Under the pieces are notes generated by a model. The model did not search any database. It was not told the DNA's origin and saw only the letters and a list, made by a program, of their open reading frames with translations. A DNA stretch of 64,000 bases, from NCBI GenBank assembly GCA_905214625.1, contig CAJMMQ010000012.1:1-64000 (forward strand). The letters are read 5' to 3'. The translations under genes and the position numbers were made by a program. The stretch comes from an uncultured bacterium (GTDB lineage Bacteria; Bacteroidota; Bacteroidia; Bacteroidales; Bacteroidaceae). Shown piece by piece: positions 16,335 to 25,825 of the stretch. How positions within the stretch are numbered: position 1 is the first letter of the stretch; the number at the start of each line of letters is the position of its first letter.

Positions 16335-19118
16335 ATGAGAAAAAATTACAAAAAATTATCGCTATTTTGTCTTTCAGCGATGCTTTCTGTAACAGCCGCA
16401 GCCATTCCAGACTCAAACGAGGCTAACCTTGGAACAATGCGCGGACGAATTGTTGACAGCGAAAATCAGGTGTTGCCGGGCGCAACCGTCATGATTGAAA
16501 ATCTGCACACTGGAGTTGTGAGCGACGTTAACGGTTTCTACGCAATTCCTAACCTTAAACCGGGAGTCTACACGGTTAAGGTTTCTTACGTAGGCTATCA
16601 GCCTACAACAGCTAAACTTACCATCTCTGCCGAAAAAACCGAGGTAAAGGACTTTGTGCTCACTGAAGGTATGGAACTAAAGGGCATTGAGGTGAAAGGA
16701 GCATTCCACGGACAGAGCCGTGCAATAAACACCCAGAAAAATAACTTTAACATAACCAACGTGGTATCAGCCGACCAGATAGGCAAGTTTCCCGACTCTA
16801 ACATAGGCGACGCCCTGAAGCGTATCAACGGTATCAACGTGCAGTATGACCAGGGCGAGGCCCGCTTCGGACAGGTGCGCGGAACATCGCCCGACCTCAC
16901 TTCGGTAACAGTCAACGGCAACCGCCTGCCTTCGGCCGAGGGCGACATACGCAACGTGCAGCTCGACCTCATACCGGCCGACATGATTCAGACCATCGAA
17001 GTGAACAAGGTTGTTACGGCCGACATGGACGGCGACGCCATCGGCGGCTCGATAAACCTCGTTACCAAGAACACTCCATACAAGGAGGTGTTCAACATAA
17101 CCGCAGGAACGGGCTACAGCTGGATAAGCGAAAAGCCGCAACTTAACCTCGGAATAACATACGGCAACCGCTTCCTGAACGACAAGCTGGGCTTCATGGC
17201 TGCCATTTCTTACCAGAACTCACCGGGCGGTTCGGACAACACTGAGTTTGAATACGACATCGACGACGACGGCAAGGTGGTGCTTACCGACGCCGAGGTA
17301 AGACAATACTACGTTACACGCGAGCGCCAAAGCTACTCGCTCTCGCTCGACTATGTGTTCAACCCCAATAACAAGATGTTCTTCAACGGTATATACAACC
17401 GCCGCAACGACTGGGAAAACCGCTACCGCGTGTCGTACAAAGACCTGGCCGACGGCGAGGGCGAGATGAAGGCCACGATAGAGACAAAGGCAGGATCGGC
17501 CGACAACCGCGGCGCACGTCTTGAGCGCCAGCAGACCATGGACTACACCCTGGGCGGCGAACACCTGTGGTGGGACAAGCTCTCGGCCGACTGGTCGGCA
17601 TCGTTCTCAAGAGCTTCTGAAGGACGCCCCGACGAGCGCTACATGAGCCTTGAACAGAAGGACATAACCATCAACATGGCCGACGCCGGACTGAGACAGC
17701 CCTACTCTACCACATACATCAACCTCGATGAGGGCGAATGGAAGCTCGACGAGTTTACAAACGCCAACGAGAACATCATAGAGAACGAGTGGAAGTTCAA
17801 GCTCGACTTCGAGTTGCCGCTGTCAAACGGACTCTACGGCAACAAAATCAAGTTCGGAGGAAAATACACCAACAAGTCGAAGACAAAGGACGTTGTATGC
17901 TACGACTACACCGACGGATACGAGGAGATGTTCGGCAACGACTATTCTAACTACTACATCAACCGCATACGCGACGGATTCATGCCCGGAAGCCAGTATA
18001 AGCCGACAATGTTCATCGACAAGAACTACATAGGAGGCATCAGCCACGTTGACCTGGCAGCAATGGGCGGCGAGCAGGTGCTTGAGGAGTCGGCCGGCAA
18101 CTACGACGCCACAGAGCAGGTTTCAGCAGGCTATCTGCGCTTTGAGCAGAAGCTCGGAAAGAAACTTGAACTGATGCTCGGACTCAGAATGGAGGCCACT
18201 AACCTGAAGACAAGCGGATTTAACTGGATTGTCGACGAGGACGAGAACGAATATCTCGAACCGACAGGCACCTACAAGAACAACTATATCAACTGGCTGC
18301 CGAGCGTGTTGCTGAAATATAACGCCACAGACGACCTGAAGGTGCGCGCATCTTACACCAAGACGCTGGCGCGTCCTAAATACTCTCACATGATGCCGGG
18401 CAGCAGCATCAACCGCACGGAGTCGCCTGTTGAGGTGTTCGTGGGCAACCCCGACCTGAAGCCGGTTATCTCAAACAACTATGACCTGTCTGCCGAATAC
18501 TACTTCAAGAGCGTCGGCCTTGTGTCAGCATCGCTGTTCTACAAGCGCATCAACGACTATATGGTAGAGCATGTGTCTAAAGGCAGCTACGGCAGTTACG
18601 ACGACTGCAAGATAACCAAGCCTGTAAACGCATTCGACGCCGACCTCATGGGCGTTGAGCTGGGACTGCAGCGCGACTTCGGATTCATACATCCGTCACT
18701 CAAATGCTTCGGCTTCTACGGCAACTACACCTACACTCACAGCAACGTGGTTAAGTCGGTTTTCGGCAACAAAGACGAGCAGGCTCTGCCCGGTTCGCCA
18801 GAGCACATGGCCAACGCGTCGCTCTACTTCGACAAGGGCGGACTGAACGTGCGCCTGTCTTACAACTTCACTTCGGCCTTCCAGGACGACGAGGAGTATC
18901 AGGAGGAGGCACAGCTGCGCCGCTACTACGACAAGGTTAACTATCTCGACCTGAACGCAAGCTACACATGGGGCAAGGACATAAAGTACACCTTCTATGC
19001 AGCCGCCAACAACCTGCTGAACCAGCCGCTGCGCTACTACCAGGGAGAGAAAGACCGCACAATGCAGGTGGAATACTACGGAGTGAAGCTCCAGGCAGGA
19101 TTTAAGCTCAGCTTCTAA
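16335..19118 (+). CDS. TonB-dependent outer-membrane receptor with carboxypeptidase-like N-terminal domain
   Basis: 927 residues. A signal peptide (MRKNYKKLSLFCLSAMLSVTAAA) is followed by a carboxypeptidase-regulatory-like beta sandwich (~30-115), a plug (GDALKRINGINV, then VRGTSPDLTSVTVNGNRLPS) and a 22-strand barrel ending in aromatic F (GFKLSF). The plug pattern is of the TonB-Xanth-Caul type rather than SusC, and no SusD partner follows. It imports a large or scarce substrate using TonB energy. The next gene encodes a secreted phosphoesterase, which suggests uptake of a phosphate ester or its products (inference). The start at 16335 gives a clean signal peptide; ATG 16296 would place extra residues before it. 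Confidence 0.9.
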   Translation: MRKNYKKLSLFCLSAMLSVTAAAIPDSNEANLGTMRGRIVDSENQVLPGATVMIENLHTGVVSDVNGFYAIPNLKPGVYTVKVSYVGYQPTTAKLTISAEKTEVKDFVLTEGMELKGIEVKGAFHGQSRAINTQKNNFNITNVVSADQIGKFPDSNIGDALKRINGINVQYDQGEARFGQVRGTSPDLTSVTVNGNRLPSAEGDIRNVQLDLIPADMIQTIEVNKVVTADMDGDAIGGSINLVTKNTPYKEVFNITAGTGYSWISEKPQLNLGITYGNRFLNDKLGFMAAISYQNSPGGSDNTEFEYDIDDDGKVVLTDAEVRQYYVTRERQSYSLSLDYVFNPNNKMFFNGIYNRRNDWENRYRVSYKDLADGEGEMKATIETKAGSADNRGARLERQQTMDYTLGGEHLWWDKLSADWSASFSRASEGRPDERYMSLEQKDITINMADAGLRQPYSTTYINLDEGEWKLDEFTNANENIIENEWKFKLDFELPLSNGLYGNKIKFGGKYTNKSKTKDVVCYDYTDGYEEMFGNDYSNYYINRIRDGFMPGSQYKPTMFIDKNYIGGISHVDLAAMGGEQVLEESAGNYDATEQVSAGYLRFEQKLGKKLELMLGLRMEATNLKTSGFNWIVDEDENEYLEPTGTYKNNYINWLPSVLLKYNATDDLKVRASYTKTLARPKYSHMMPGSSINRTESPVEVFVGNPDLKPVISNNYDLSAEYYFKSVGLVSASLFYKRINDYMVEHVSKGSYGSYDDCKITKPVNAFDADLMGVELGLQRDFGFIHPSLKCFGFYGNYTYTHSNVVKSVFGNKDEQALPGSPEHMANASLYFDKGGLNVRLSYNFTSAFQDDEEYQEEAQLRRYYDKVNYLDLNASYTWGKDIKYTFYAAANNLLNQPLRYYQGEKDRTMQVEYYGVKLQAGFKLSF

Positions 19119-19323
19119 GCCGGAAATGAAAGAAATACCTTGAGAGTAATGTTTAAGAAGAATAGATTTATAATGAATTTCTAAAGTGGATTAACACTGA
19201 TGAAGCCGGGGCAACAGGTTGAAAAGAGTACAAAATGGCTTACAGCAAGTTATTAACAGTGTGCTCGGCCTGCTCTCCCGGCTTTGCCTCAAAACGAATA
19301 TAAACAACAAAAACATCACAACA

Positions 19324-20265
19324 ATGAAGAAACTTTCAACAACACTGATTTTGCTTTTAATTGCCGTGACGGCCATCATGGCGCAGACACCCGAACAATG
19401 GGGAAAACTTGAGAAAGAGGTTAACTTCTATGTGGCCAACGACCTGGGACGCAACGGATACTACGAGCAGAAGCCAATAGCCGAACTGATGGGACGCATG
19501 GCCGAGACCGTGGGCATAGAGTGCGTGGCAGCACCGGGCGACGTGCACCACTTTGAAGGTGTGCGCAGCACTAACGACCCTCTGTGGATGACCAACTATG
19601 AGCTTATATACAGCCATCCGGAGCTGATGCTCGACTGGTATCCGACGCTCGGAAACCATGAGTACCGCGGCAACACGCAGGCCGTGCTCGACTATGCCGG
19701 CGTGAGCGCGCGCTGGGCAATGCCTGCAAGATACTACACAAAGGTGATTGAAGACGGCGGAGTGACCGTAAGACTGGTGTTCTTAGACACTGCACCGATG
19801 ATTGACAAATACCGCAACGACACAGAGAAATATCCCGACGCTGGCAAGCAGGACTACAAGAAGCAGCTCGAATGGCTCGACTCTGTTCTCTCTTCGGCCA
19901 AGGAAGACTGGGTTATCGTGCTGGGCCACCACCCTGTTTATGCCGACACGGGCAAGGACACATCTGAGCGCGGCGACATGCAGGCACGACTGAACCCGAT
20001 ACTGACCAAGCACAAGAACGTGAGCATGTATGTATGCGGACACATACACAACTTTCAGCACATACGCAAGCCGGGCTGCAACATCGACTACGTGGTGAAC
20101 ACGAGCGGATCGCTGAGCCGCCCCAAGGTGAAGGCCGTAGACGGCACACAGTTCTGCAGCGGCGTGGCGGGCTTCTCGCTGGTATGTGCCGACAAGACCA
20201 CCCTGTCGCTCCATCTCATCGACAAGGACGGAAAGGTGGTTTATACGGTTAACCACAAGAAATAA
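19324..20265 (+). CDS. Secreted acid-phosphatase-like metallophosphoesterase
   Basis: 313 residues. The signal peptide is MKKLSTTLILLLIAVTAIMAQ. The fold is that of tartrate-resistant/purple acid phosphatases: VANDLG (Asp ligand), APGDVHHFEGV, TLGNHEY, GHHPVYAD and GHIHNFQH. In purple enzymes the second motif is GD-x-x-Y with Tyr as iron ligand. Here His occupies that place (GDVHH), so the charge-transfer tyrosine seems to be missing. It probably hydrolyses phosphomonoesters in the periplasm or outside. It follows the TonB receptor by 205 bp in the same direction, and a hairpin terminator follows. Start 19324 is chosen for its signal peptide over in-frame ATG 19219. Confidence 0.85.
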   Translation: MKKLSTTLILLLIAVTAIMAQTPEQWGKLEKEVNFYVANDLGRNGYYEQKPIAELMGRMAETVGIECVAAPGDVHHFEGVRSTNDPLWMTNYELIYSHPELMLDWYPTLGNHEYRGNTQAVLDYAGVSARWAMPARYYTKVIEDGGVTVRLVFLDTAPMIDKYRNDTEKYPDAGKQDYKKQLEWLDSVLSSAKEDWVIVLGHHPVYADTGKDTSERGDMQARLNPILTKHKNVSMYVCGHIHNFQHIRKPGCNIDYVVNTSGSLSRPKVKAVDGTQFCSGVAGFSLVCADKTTLSLHLIDKDGKVVYTVNHKK

Positions 20266-20301
20266 CAGATTCTTCTTTTTTCTTTAAAATTAAGCACAAT
20301 T

Positions 20302-20337
20302 AAAGGCGGCAAGGCTCATATCCTTGCCGCCTTTTGC
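20302..20337 (+). terminator. Intrinsic terminator after the phosphoesterase
   Basis: A 13-bp perfect stem (AAAGGCGGCAAGG / CCTTGCCGCCTTT) with a 7-nt loop and T-rich tail. Confidence 0.9.
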
Positions 20338-20460
20338 TTTTATTGCGGCACGCCGGCACGCTTGGAAAGCGTGTCTCTTCGTATATATTCGATATGCAAA
20401 AAGCATCTGATGCCAATGCACTTTGTAACCTTCTGAAAATCAAACACTTAAAAACAACAT

Positions 20461-20548
20461 TGCAAAACATGGCCTTTCAGCCGGCAAAACGTGGCCTTTC
20501 GGGCGGCGAAACATGGCCTTTTGCAACGCAAGACATGGCCTTTTGGAA
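20461..20548 (+). repeat. 88-bp element (4 x 22 bp)
   Basis: Units begin at 20461, 20483, 20505 and 20527. Here the units read AAACATGGCCTTT, a variant of the usual AAAAGGC core. It occupies the 530-bp gap before the methyltransferase gene. No gene is seen in that gap. Confidence 0.9.
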
Positions 20549-20701
20549 AACGGCATCGCAGGGCATGCCCCTAATAAGGCATTGGCATTGAAAATATTTT
20601 ACGTTTTGTGCATACATGACTGTACCCTGCCCCGGCAACACAATCGTGCCCGGCAGGCAAAATTTATGGCCTACACACTTGTGCGTGAGCCTCAAACGTT
20701 G

Positions 20702-20709
20702 TATATTTG
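20702..20709 (+). promoter_or_regulatory. Bacteroidetes -7 box (TATATTTG)
   Basis: Transcription would start near 20716. This argues against the ATG at 20707 as translational start and supports 20797/20806. Confidence 0.6.
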
Positions 20710-20796
20710 TGCCTGACGAAGGGCAGCACAGCCGCATGGCACGCCGCACGGCAGGCAGACCAAGGGAACGGCACGGTGGGCCCGCAACTGACTTAT

Positions 20797-22044
20797 ATGA
20801 AGACAATGAACACTGAAGAATTTATAATGCTCCATCGCAACGACGACGTAAGGGCGCTCGCCCTGAAGGCCGCCGGAGCGAAGGACATAGACCTGGGCTA
20901 CGCGCTCGACCAGATAGCGGGATGGCAGACGGCACGCAAGAAACTGCCGCAATGGGCCGCGACAGAGGGCATAAAGTATCCGCCGCACCTGTCGATGGAG
21001 CAGTGCTCGTCGGAACAGACGGCCACATACAAGGCCGGCATTGCGCAGAGGCTCATCAGCGGGCTGCCGCAAGAGGCTGAGAGCGTGCTCGTTGACCTGA
21101 CGGGCGGACTGGGCGTCGACTTCTCCTACATGGCGCGCCGGTTCAGCCGGGCCGTCTACGTTGAGCGCCAGAGCCATTTGTGTGAGCTCTCGCGGCATAA
21201 CATGGGCGTGCTGGGCATCAGTCAGGCCGAGGTGGTCTGCGCCGATTCTGAGCAGTTTATGGGCCAAATGGGGCACGTCACGATGATATTTGCCGACCCG
21301 GCACGGCGCGACAGCCACGGCGGAAGGACTTTTGCCGTGGCTGACTGCACGCCTGACGTGCTGGCCATGCGCGACGAGATGCTGGCCAAGGCCGACTTCG
21401 TGATGCTGAAGCTGTCGCCCATGCTCGACTGGCACAAGACGGTGGCCGACTTCGGCAGCTGTGTGGGCGAGGTGCACATCGTGTCGGCAGGCAACGAGTG
21501 TAAGGAACTGCTGCTCGTCATGTCGGCACAATTCAACGGACTGACGAGTGTTACGTGCGTCAACGACGGCAGCACATTCAGCTACAATCCGCAGGAAGAC
21601 ATACAGAGAAATATAACGGATGAAGACGGCACGGGCATTGACACCAACGGCAACGGCAGCCGCGCGCCGCTGAGCCTGCAGCCGGGCATGAGCCTGTATG
21701 AGCCTAATCCGTCGGTGATGAAGGCCGGATGCTTCGGCCGCATAGAGGCTGCCTTCGGCGCAAGACAGATAAGCCGCGACAGCCATCTGTTCGTATCAGG
21801 GCAGAGAGTGGACGGCTTTCCGGGCCGCGCCTTCGTAATAAAGGCCGTGAGCAGCATGAACCGCAAGGAGCTGAAAGCGGCACTCGGCGGCATAGGCAAG
21901 GCCAACATAACCACGCGCAACTTTCCGATGAAGGCCGAGAAACTGAGAAAACGGCTGAAGCTGGGCGACGGGGGCGGATGCTACATAATGGCAACAACGA
22001 CGGCCGAAGGAGCCCACGTGCTGATAATATGCGAGAAAGAATAA
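20797..22044 (+). CDS. SAM-dependent methyltransferase with THUMP-like C-terminal domain
   Basis: 415 residues from 20797 (ATG at 20806 is equally possible). A class I SAM-binding motif VDLTGGLGVDF lies near residue 107, followed by YVERQ (acidic ribose-binding residue after strand 2) and IFADPARR (an NPPY-like position, DPARR). The C-terminal ~90 residues (VSGQRVDGFPGRAFVIKA, then KANITTRNFPMKAEKLRKRL) match the THUMP-like domain. The combination suggests an RNA or nucleotide-related methyltransferase; no substrate is established. Convergent with the MATE gene across a long hairpin. Confidence 0.8.
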   Translation: MKTMNTEEFIMLHRNDDVRALALKAAGAKDIDLGYALDQIAGWQTARKKLPQWAATEGIKYPPHLSMEQCSSEQTATYKAGIAQRLISGLPQEAESVLVDLTGGLGVDFSYMARRFSRAVYVERQSHLCELSRHNMGVLGISQAEVVCADSEQFMGQMGHVTMIFADPARRDSHGGRTFAVADCTPDVLAMRDEMLAKADFVMLKLSPMLDWHKTVADFGSCVGEVHIVSAGNECKELLLVMSAQFNGLTSVTCVNDGSTFSYNPQEDIQRNITDEDGTGIDTNGNGSRAPLSLQPGMSLYEPNPSVMKAGCFGRIEAAFGARQISRDSHLFVSGQRVDGFPGRAFVIKAVSSMNRKELKAALGGIGKANITTRNFPMKAEKLRKRLKLGDGGGCYIMATTTAEGAHVLIICEKE

Positions 22045-22257
22045 ACCGTCAAGATAACGGAAACAACGCCGAACGGCATGAAGAAACACGTAACAAGCCG
22101 TTATCTTGACACATACAAAGGACAAACGGTCATGATTAAACCCACAAAAACCGAAACGAACAACCTCACCACTGATGCCGGCATGCTCATGCAACGGTCT
22201 TAAAAGGCATTTTAACCCAAATTGGTTATTAGAATCCGGTCTGTATTTTTGCTTTAT

Positions 22258-22334
22258 ATTGAGCGGATTTTCGTCAGATTTTTTGCAGGCATAGCGGGCT
22301 ATGTCAAGAAAAATCTAACGAAAATCCGCTCAAT
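22258..22334. repeat. 77-bp near-perfect hairpin between convergent genes
   Basis: Arms 22258-22283 and 22309-22334 (ATTGAGCGGATTTTCGT...) are complementary except at one position. The loop itself folds (GGCATAGC/GCTATGTC). It may be a MITE-like palindrome, a bidirectional terminator, or both. Confidence 0.75.
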
Positions 22335-22410
22335 AGAAACAAAAAGACAGGCCGGAAGCATGAATGTACAAAATAATAAATCTATGTGCTGTCTAATGAC
22401 AGGTTTGGGT

Positions 22411-23751
22411 TTAAGGCCGTCTGAGGCGGCGGATGAAGCAGAGCCAATAAAGTATGCCGGCGCACAGCAAACACACGGGAAACGCGCTCCACACGCCCAC
22501 AAGGCCCCAGCCGCTGTGGATGCCGAGGAACCAGCCGAGCGGCAACGACACTACGAAATAGGAGAAAAAGGCTATCCAGATGAGCGGACGCACGCACGAA
22601 ATGCCGCGCAGGGCGTTGGCGAAGGTGTACTGAAGGCCGTCGCCGAACTGATAGGCAATGAGGGGAATGACGGTCTGCGACACGAGGACACACACCTCGG
22701 CGCTGTCTGTAAACCAGTAGCTGAACGTGTCGCGCAGCAGGAACACGGGCACTGAAAGCACAAAGGCGATGAGCATTATGACATGAAAGCCGGCATAGGC
22801 GGCGTCGCGCACGGCGGCGGTGTCGCCCTGTCCGTGGAAATAGCTCACCCTTACGGCCACGGCGGCGGCCATGCCGCTGTTGACCATATAAAGCAGCTGC
22901 GAGGCCGTTAGCGTTACCTGATGGGCGGCAAGGGCGGTGATGCCTATCCAGCCAACGAAGATGGCAGAGAGCGAGAAGGCTGCGCACTCCATGCCGAGCT
23001 GCATGGCCACGGGCCAGCCAAGGGTGTTGAGGCGGCGTAAGTCGGCACGGTTGAGCCGTCCGGCGGCATATCCGCGGCGGTAAGGGGCATAGCTGCGGCG
23101 CAATAAGAACACGGACACGAAGGCCACAAACATCACGACGCGCGACACAAGGGTGCTGATGCCGGCGCCGAGAAGGCCCATTTCGGGCATGCCTAAAGCT
23201 CCGTAGATAAGCACGTAGTTGCCGAAGATGTTGAGCACGTTGCCGCCAAGGATTACGAACATAGGCACGCGCGTGTCGGTTATTCCGTCGTAAAACTGCT
23301 TGAAGGCGTTGAACATGCACAGGAAGGGCAGCGACACTATGTTTACCAGAAGATACGAGCGCATGAAGGGCAACAGCTCTACGGGCTGCCCCATGCGGTG
23401 AAGGTTGAGATAGAACACCACGGAGACGGCAAGCAGGATGACGGCCATAAGCCCGTTGGCGGCAAGGCTGTTGCGCAGTATGCCGCCAATGTCTTCCTTC
23501 TCGCCGCGGCCGAACATTGCGCCCACGATGGGCGTAAGGCCGTAGGAAAAGCCCATGGCGAAGATTACGATGAGGGTGAACATGGTGGTGACAAAGCTGG
23601 CGGCGGCCAGCTCCATCATGCTGTGGTGACCTATCATGAGCGTGTCGGCAAAGCCGAGTACGACGTTGCCTATCTGCCCTACCACGATGGGCACGCCGAG
23701 CGAAACGAGCGCGCGGTAGTGGGGTGTGTATCTTTTAAGTGTAAGATGCAT
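22411..23751 (-). CDS. MATE-family efflux transporter
   Basis: 446 residues, twelve predicted membrane spans in two six-span halves. VPIVVGQIGNVVLGFADTLMIGHHS is the classic MATE N-terminus, and GFSYGLTPIVGAMFGRGE and DTRVPM match the NorM/DinF pattern. It exports cationic drugs or toxic metabolites using a sodium or proton gradient. Start 23751 was chosen because a -7 box lies just upstream (23760-23767); longer in-frame starts lie upstream of that box and add non-family residues. The leader would then be only a few bases. Confidence 0.88.
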   Translation of the reverse strand: MHLTLKRYTPHYRALVSLGVPIVVGQIGNVVLGFADTLMIGHHSMMELAAASFVTTMFTLIVIFAMGFSYGLTPIVGAMFGRGEKEDIGGILRNSLAANGLMAVILLAVSVVFYLNLHRMGQPVELLPFMRSYLLVNIVSLPFLCMFNAFKQFYDGITDTRVPMFVILGGNVLNIFGNYVLIYGALGMPEMGLLGAGISTLVSRVVMFVAFVSVFLLRRSYAPYRRGYAAGRLNRADLRRLNTLGWPVAMQLGMECAAFSLSAIFVGWIGITALAAHQVTLTASQLLYMVNSGMAAAVAVRVSYFHGQGDTAAVRDAAYAGFHVIMLIAFVLSVPVFLLRDTFSYWFTDSAEVCVLVSQTVIPLIAYQFGDGLQYTFANALRGISCVRPLIWIAFFSYFVVSLPLGWFLGIHSGWGLVGVWSAFPVCLLCAGILYWLCFIRRLRRP

Positions 23752-23759
23752 AGCGGATG

Positions 23760-23767
23760 CAAAGATA
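23760..23767 (-). promoter_or_regulatory. Bacteroidetes -7 box (TATCTTTG) for the MATE gene
   Basis: CAAAGATA on the + strand, 8 bp from the start codon. It predicts an almost leaderless mRNA. Confidence 0.6.
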
Positions 23768-23907
23768 GTGCTTTTTTCATAAAAGCCCTTTCTTTTGCCT
23801 TTCCTTGCACGGCTACCGCATAATATTTTGCAAAAGCAGCCTGTATGAAGTGAAAAAGGGGGCGGAAAAAACTCCGGCAACGCCACCCAGGCCTGCGCAT
23901 GGCACAC

Positions 23908-23942
23908 AAAAAGGGGGCGCGGCTCTTGCGAACCGCGCCCCC
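23908..23942 (-). terminator. Intrinsic terminator of the Hsp20 gene
   Basis: A 10-bp all-GC stem (GGGGGCGCGG / CCGCGCCCCC) followed on the minus strand by TTTTTG. Confidence 0.88.
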
Positions 23943-23993
23943 GGGCTATGATATCTTTACTTTTAGTTGCCGCAAGCGGCGTTAAACGGGATG

Positions 23994-24419
23994 TTATTTC
24001 ACCTCAATCTGACGTGCCGAAGGAGTTTCGGGCTTAGCCATCTTAGGCAGCGTTACGGTGAGCACGCCGTCGTTTACCCTGGCTGCGATAGCCTCTTTCT
24101 CAACGTCGTCGGGCAGCAGCAGCGTCTGTTCAAACTTGCTGTAGGCAAACTCGCGGCGCAGATAGTGGCTCTTCTTGTCCTCCTCTTTCTTCTCGGTGTG
24201 GGCCTCCATGTGTATGTGCAGGTTGCCGTCCTTGTCGATGTTAACATTGAAGTCGTCCTTTGTCATACCCGGAGCAGCCACCTCAACGGTATATTCTTTC
24301 TCGGTTTCCTTAACGTTGATGGCCGGTGCCGTAGCCTTTGTCCTTGTCATGAAGTCTGTGTCAAAAAAGTCGTTGAAAACTTCGGGCATCCAATTGTTTC
24401 TGTTAATTACTGGTAACAT
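23994..24419 (-). CDS. Small heat-shock protein (Hsp20/alpha-crystallin)
   Basis: 141 residues. The N-terminus MLPVINRNNWMPEVFNDFF is typical of Bacteroidetes Hsp20. The alpha-crystallin domain (~35-130) contains VEVAAPGMTKDDF and the end motif NDGVLTVTLPK. It is an ATP-independent holdase that binds unfolding proteins. A strong Shine-Dalgarno (AGGAGG at 24426-24432), unusual for this phylum, precedes the start, which suggests high expression. Three TGACAnnnTGTCA-like dyads lie 150-235 bp upstream. Confidence 0.93.
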   Translation of the reverse strand: MLPVINRNNWMPEVFNDFFDTDFMTRTKATAPAINVKETEKEYTVEVAAPGMTKDDFNVNIDKDGNLHIHMEAHTEKKEEDKKSHYLRREFAYSKFEQTLLLPDDVEKEAIAARVNDGVLTVTLPKMAKPETPSARQIEVK

Positions 24420-24568
24420 AATAAATCCTCCTTATAAAATTTTAATCCTTCCAATTTCTTTGCCGCCCTGCCCGCCGGTTTCCCGGCCGCGGCCTTGCGG
24501 CTGCCTTAGGCTTCCGGGCCAAAGGCTTTCACTTACAGAAGTGCAACATGTGTGCCACTTACATATTT

Positions 24569-24654
24569 AGACAAATTGACATCAGCCATTGACAATCTGT
24601 CAGAAATGATTAAAATTTTTAAACTTTCGAGCCTAAAAGACTAACAATTTGTCA
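24569..24654 (-). promoter_or_regulatory. Three candidate operator dyads upstream of hsp20
   Basis: AGACAAATTGACA (24569), TGACAATCTGTCA (24590, perfect 5-bp dyad) and TAACAATTTGTCA (24642). Spacings of 21 and 52 bp are near whole helical turns. They are candidate heat-shock regulator sites; the binding protein is unknown. Confidence 0.35.
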
Positions 24655-24751
24655 GAATACGATAGTCTGCTCCGCCCTTCACGCCCTTCACGGGCCACAC
24701 ATCGCCACGTCTTCCGCACGGCTTACATCGGGGGCAATGACGCCATACAAT

Positions 24752-24839
24752 TTTCAATATGCGGCATATCACATTCTGAAAGGCCGCATATCGCACGCCA
24801 AAAAGCCACCTTTCGCGACCTAAAACACGGCATTTTGCA
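24752..24839 (-). repeat. 88-bp element (4 x 22 bp), reversed
   Basis: Minus-strand units begin at 24839, 24817, 24795 and 24773. Several units read GCATAT instead of AAAAGGC, so this copy is diverged. In the 650-bp gap 24420-25068 nothing besides this, the hsp20 dyads and the frd terminator was seen. Confidence 0.85.
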
Positions 24840-24994
24840 ACATAATCTGTCAAAAGCGGATAATCACTTGATTATCAATATATTACAAAACAACAAACAA
24901 ACAGCATTGAAGTCTGTGTAGGCAGCCGCACCGGCGGATATATCCTGCAACAACTGAAAGAGCCGCCCGGAGAGCGGCTGAAGACATAAGGCAC

Positions 24995-25027
24995 AAAAAA
25001 AGGCAGGGCGCACAACGGCGCCCCGCC
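24995..25027 (-). terminator. Intrinsic terminator of the frd operon
   Basis: A 10-bp GC stem on the minus strand (GGCGGGGCGC / GCGCCCTGCC, one G-U pair) followed by TTTTTTTG. Confidence 0.85.
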
Positions 25028-25068
25028 CATGGAGACTATGAAAAAATAAATTTATAGCGTTCTTTCCA

Positions 25069-25821
25069 TTAGTCGTTCAACTTAGCCTTGATGAACTCGC
25101 GGTTCAGGCGGGCTATGTTGGCGATGGTCTCGTTCTTCGGGCACTCAGCCTCGCAGGCGCGGGTGTTGGTGCAGTTACCGAATCCGAGCTCTTCCATCTT
25201 CATTATCATTGCCTTGGCACGCTTAGCAGCCTCGGGACGACCCTGGGGCAGAAGAGCCAGCTGGCTTACCTTAGAGCTTACGAAAAGCATGGCAGAACCG
25301 TTCTTGCAGGCAGCAACACAAGCGCCGCAGCCGATACAAGTAGCGCAGTCCATAGCCTCGTCGGCAGCCTCCTTAGATATAAGAATGGCGTTAGCGTCCT
25401 GGGGCTGTCCGGTGCGTACGGTGATATATCCGCCGGCCTGTATAATCTTGTCGAATGCGCCGCGGTCAACCATGCAGTCCTTGATAACAGGGAATGCGGC
25501 CGAACGCCACGGCTCAACGGTGATAACGTCGCCGTCCTTGAACTTACGCATATACAGCTGGCATGTTGTAGCTCCGGTGTTAGGGCCGTGAGGATGTCCG
25601 TTGATGTAGAGCGAGCACATGCCGCAGATGCCCTCGCGGCAGTCGTGGTCGAACACGAACGGCTCCTTGCCTTCCTCAATGAGCTGCTCGTTCAGAATGT
25701 CGAGCATCTCGAGGAAAGATGTATCATCGGGGATGTCCTTCATCTCGCGTGTGTCAAAATGGCCCTCGGCTTTCGGTCCGTTCTGACGCCAGAATTTCAG
25801 TGTGAATGAAATGTTTGCCAT
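25069..25821 (-). CDS. frdB: Fumarate reductase / succinate dehydrogenase iron-sulfur subunit
   Basis: 250 residues. The [2Fe-2S] cysteines are in [10 protein letters not shown], the [4Fe-4S] set in [11 protein letters not shown], and the third cluster set in [12 protein letters not shown]. It carries electrons between the cytochrome b subunit and the flavoprotein. Last gene of the frdCAB operon, 4 bp after frdA. In Prevotella-type fermenters the complex normally works as a fumarate reductase, giving succinate; direction is inferred from lifestyle, not sequence. Confidence 0.95.
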   Translation of the reverse strand: MANISFTLKFWRQNGPKAEGHFDTREMKDIPDDTSFLEMLDILNEQLIEEGKEPFVFDHDCREGICGMCSLYINGHPHGPNTGATTCQLYMRKFKDGDVITVEPWRSAAFPVIKDCMVDRGAFDKIIQAGGYITVRTGQPQDANAILISKEAADEAMDCATCIGCGACVAACKNGSAMLFVSSKVSQLALLPQGRPEAAKRAKAMIMKMEELGFGNCTNTRACEAECPKNETIANIARLNREFIKAKLND

Positions 25822-25825
25822 ATTT

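Noticed and set aside
22222..22755. Plus-strand open frame running through the 77-bp hairpin into the MATE gene
   Set aside because: It is antisense to MATE and begins in the palindrome; no family resemblance.
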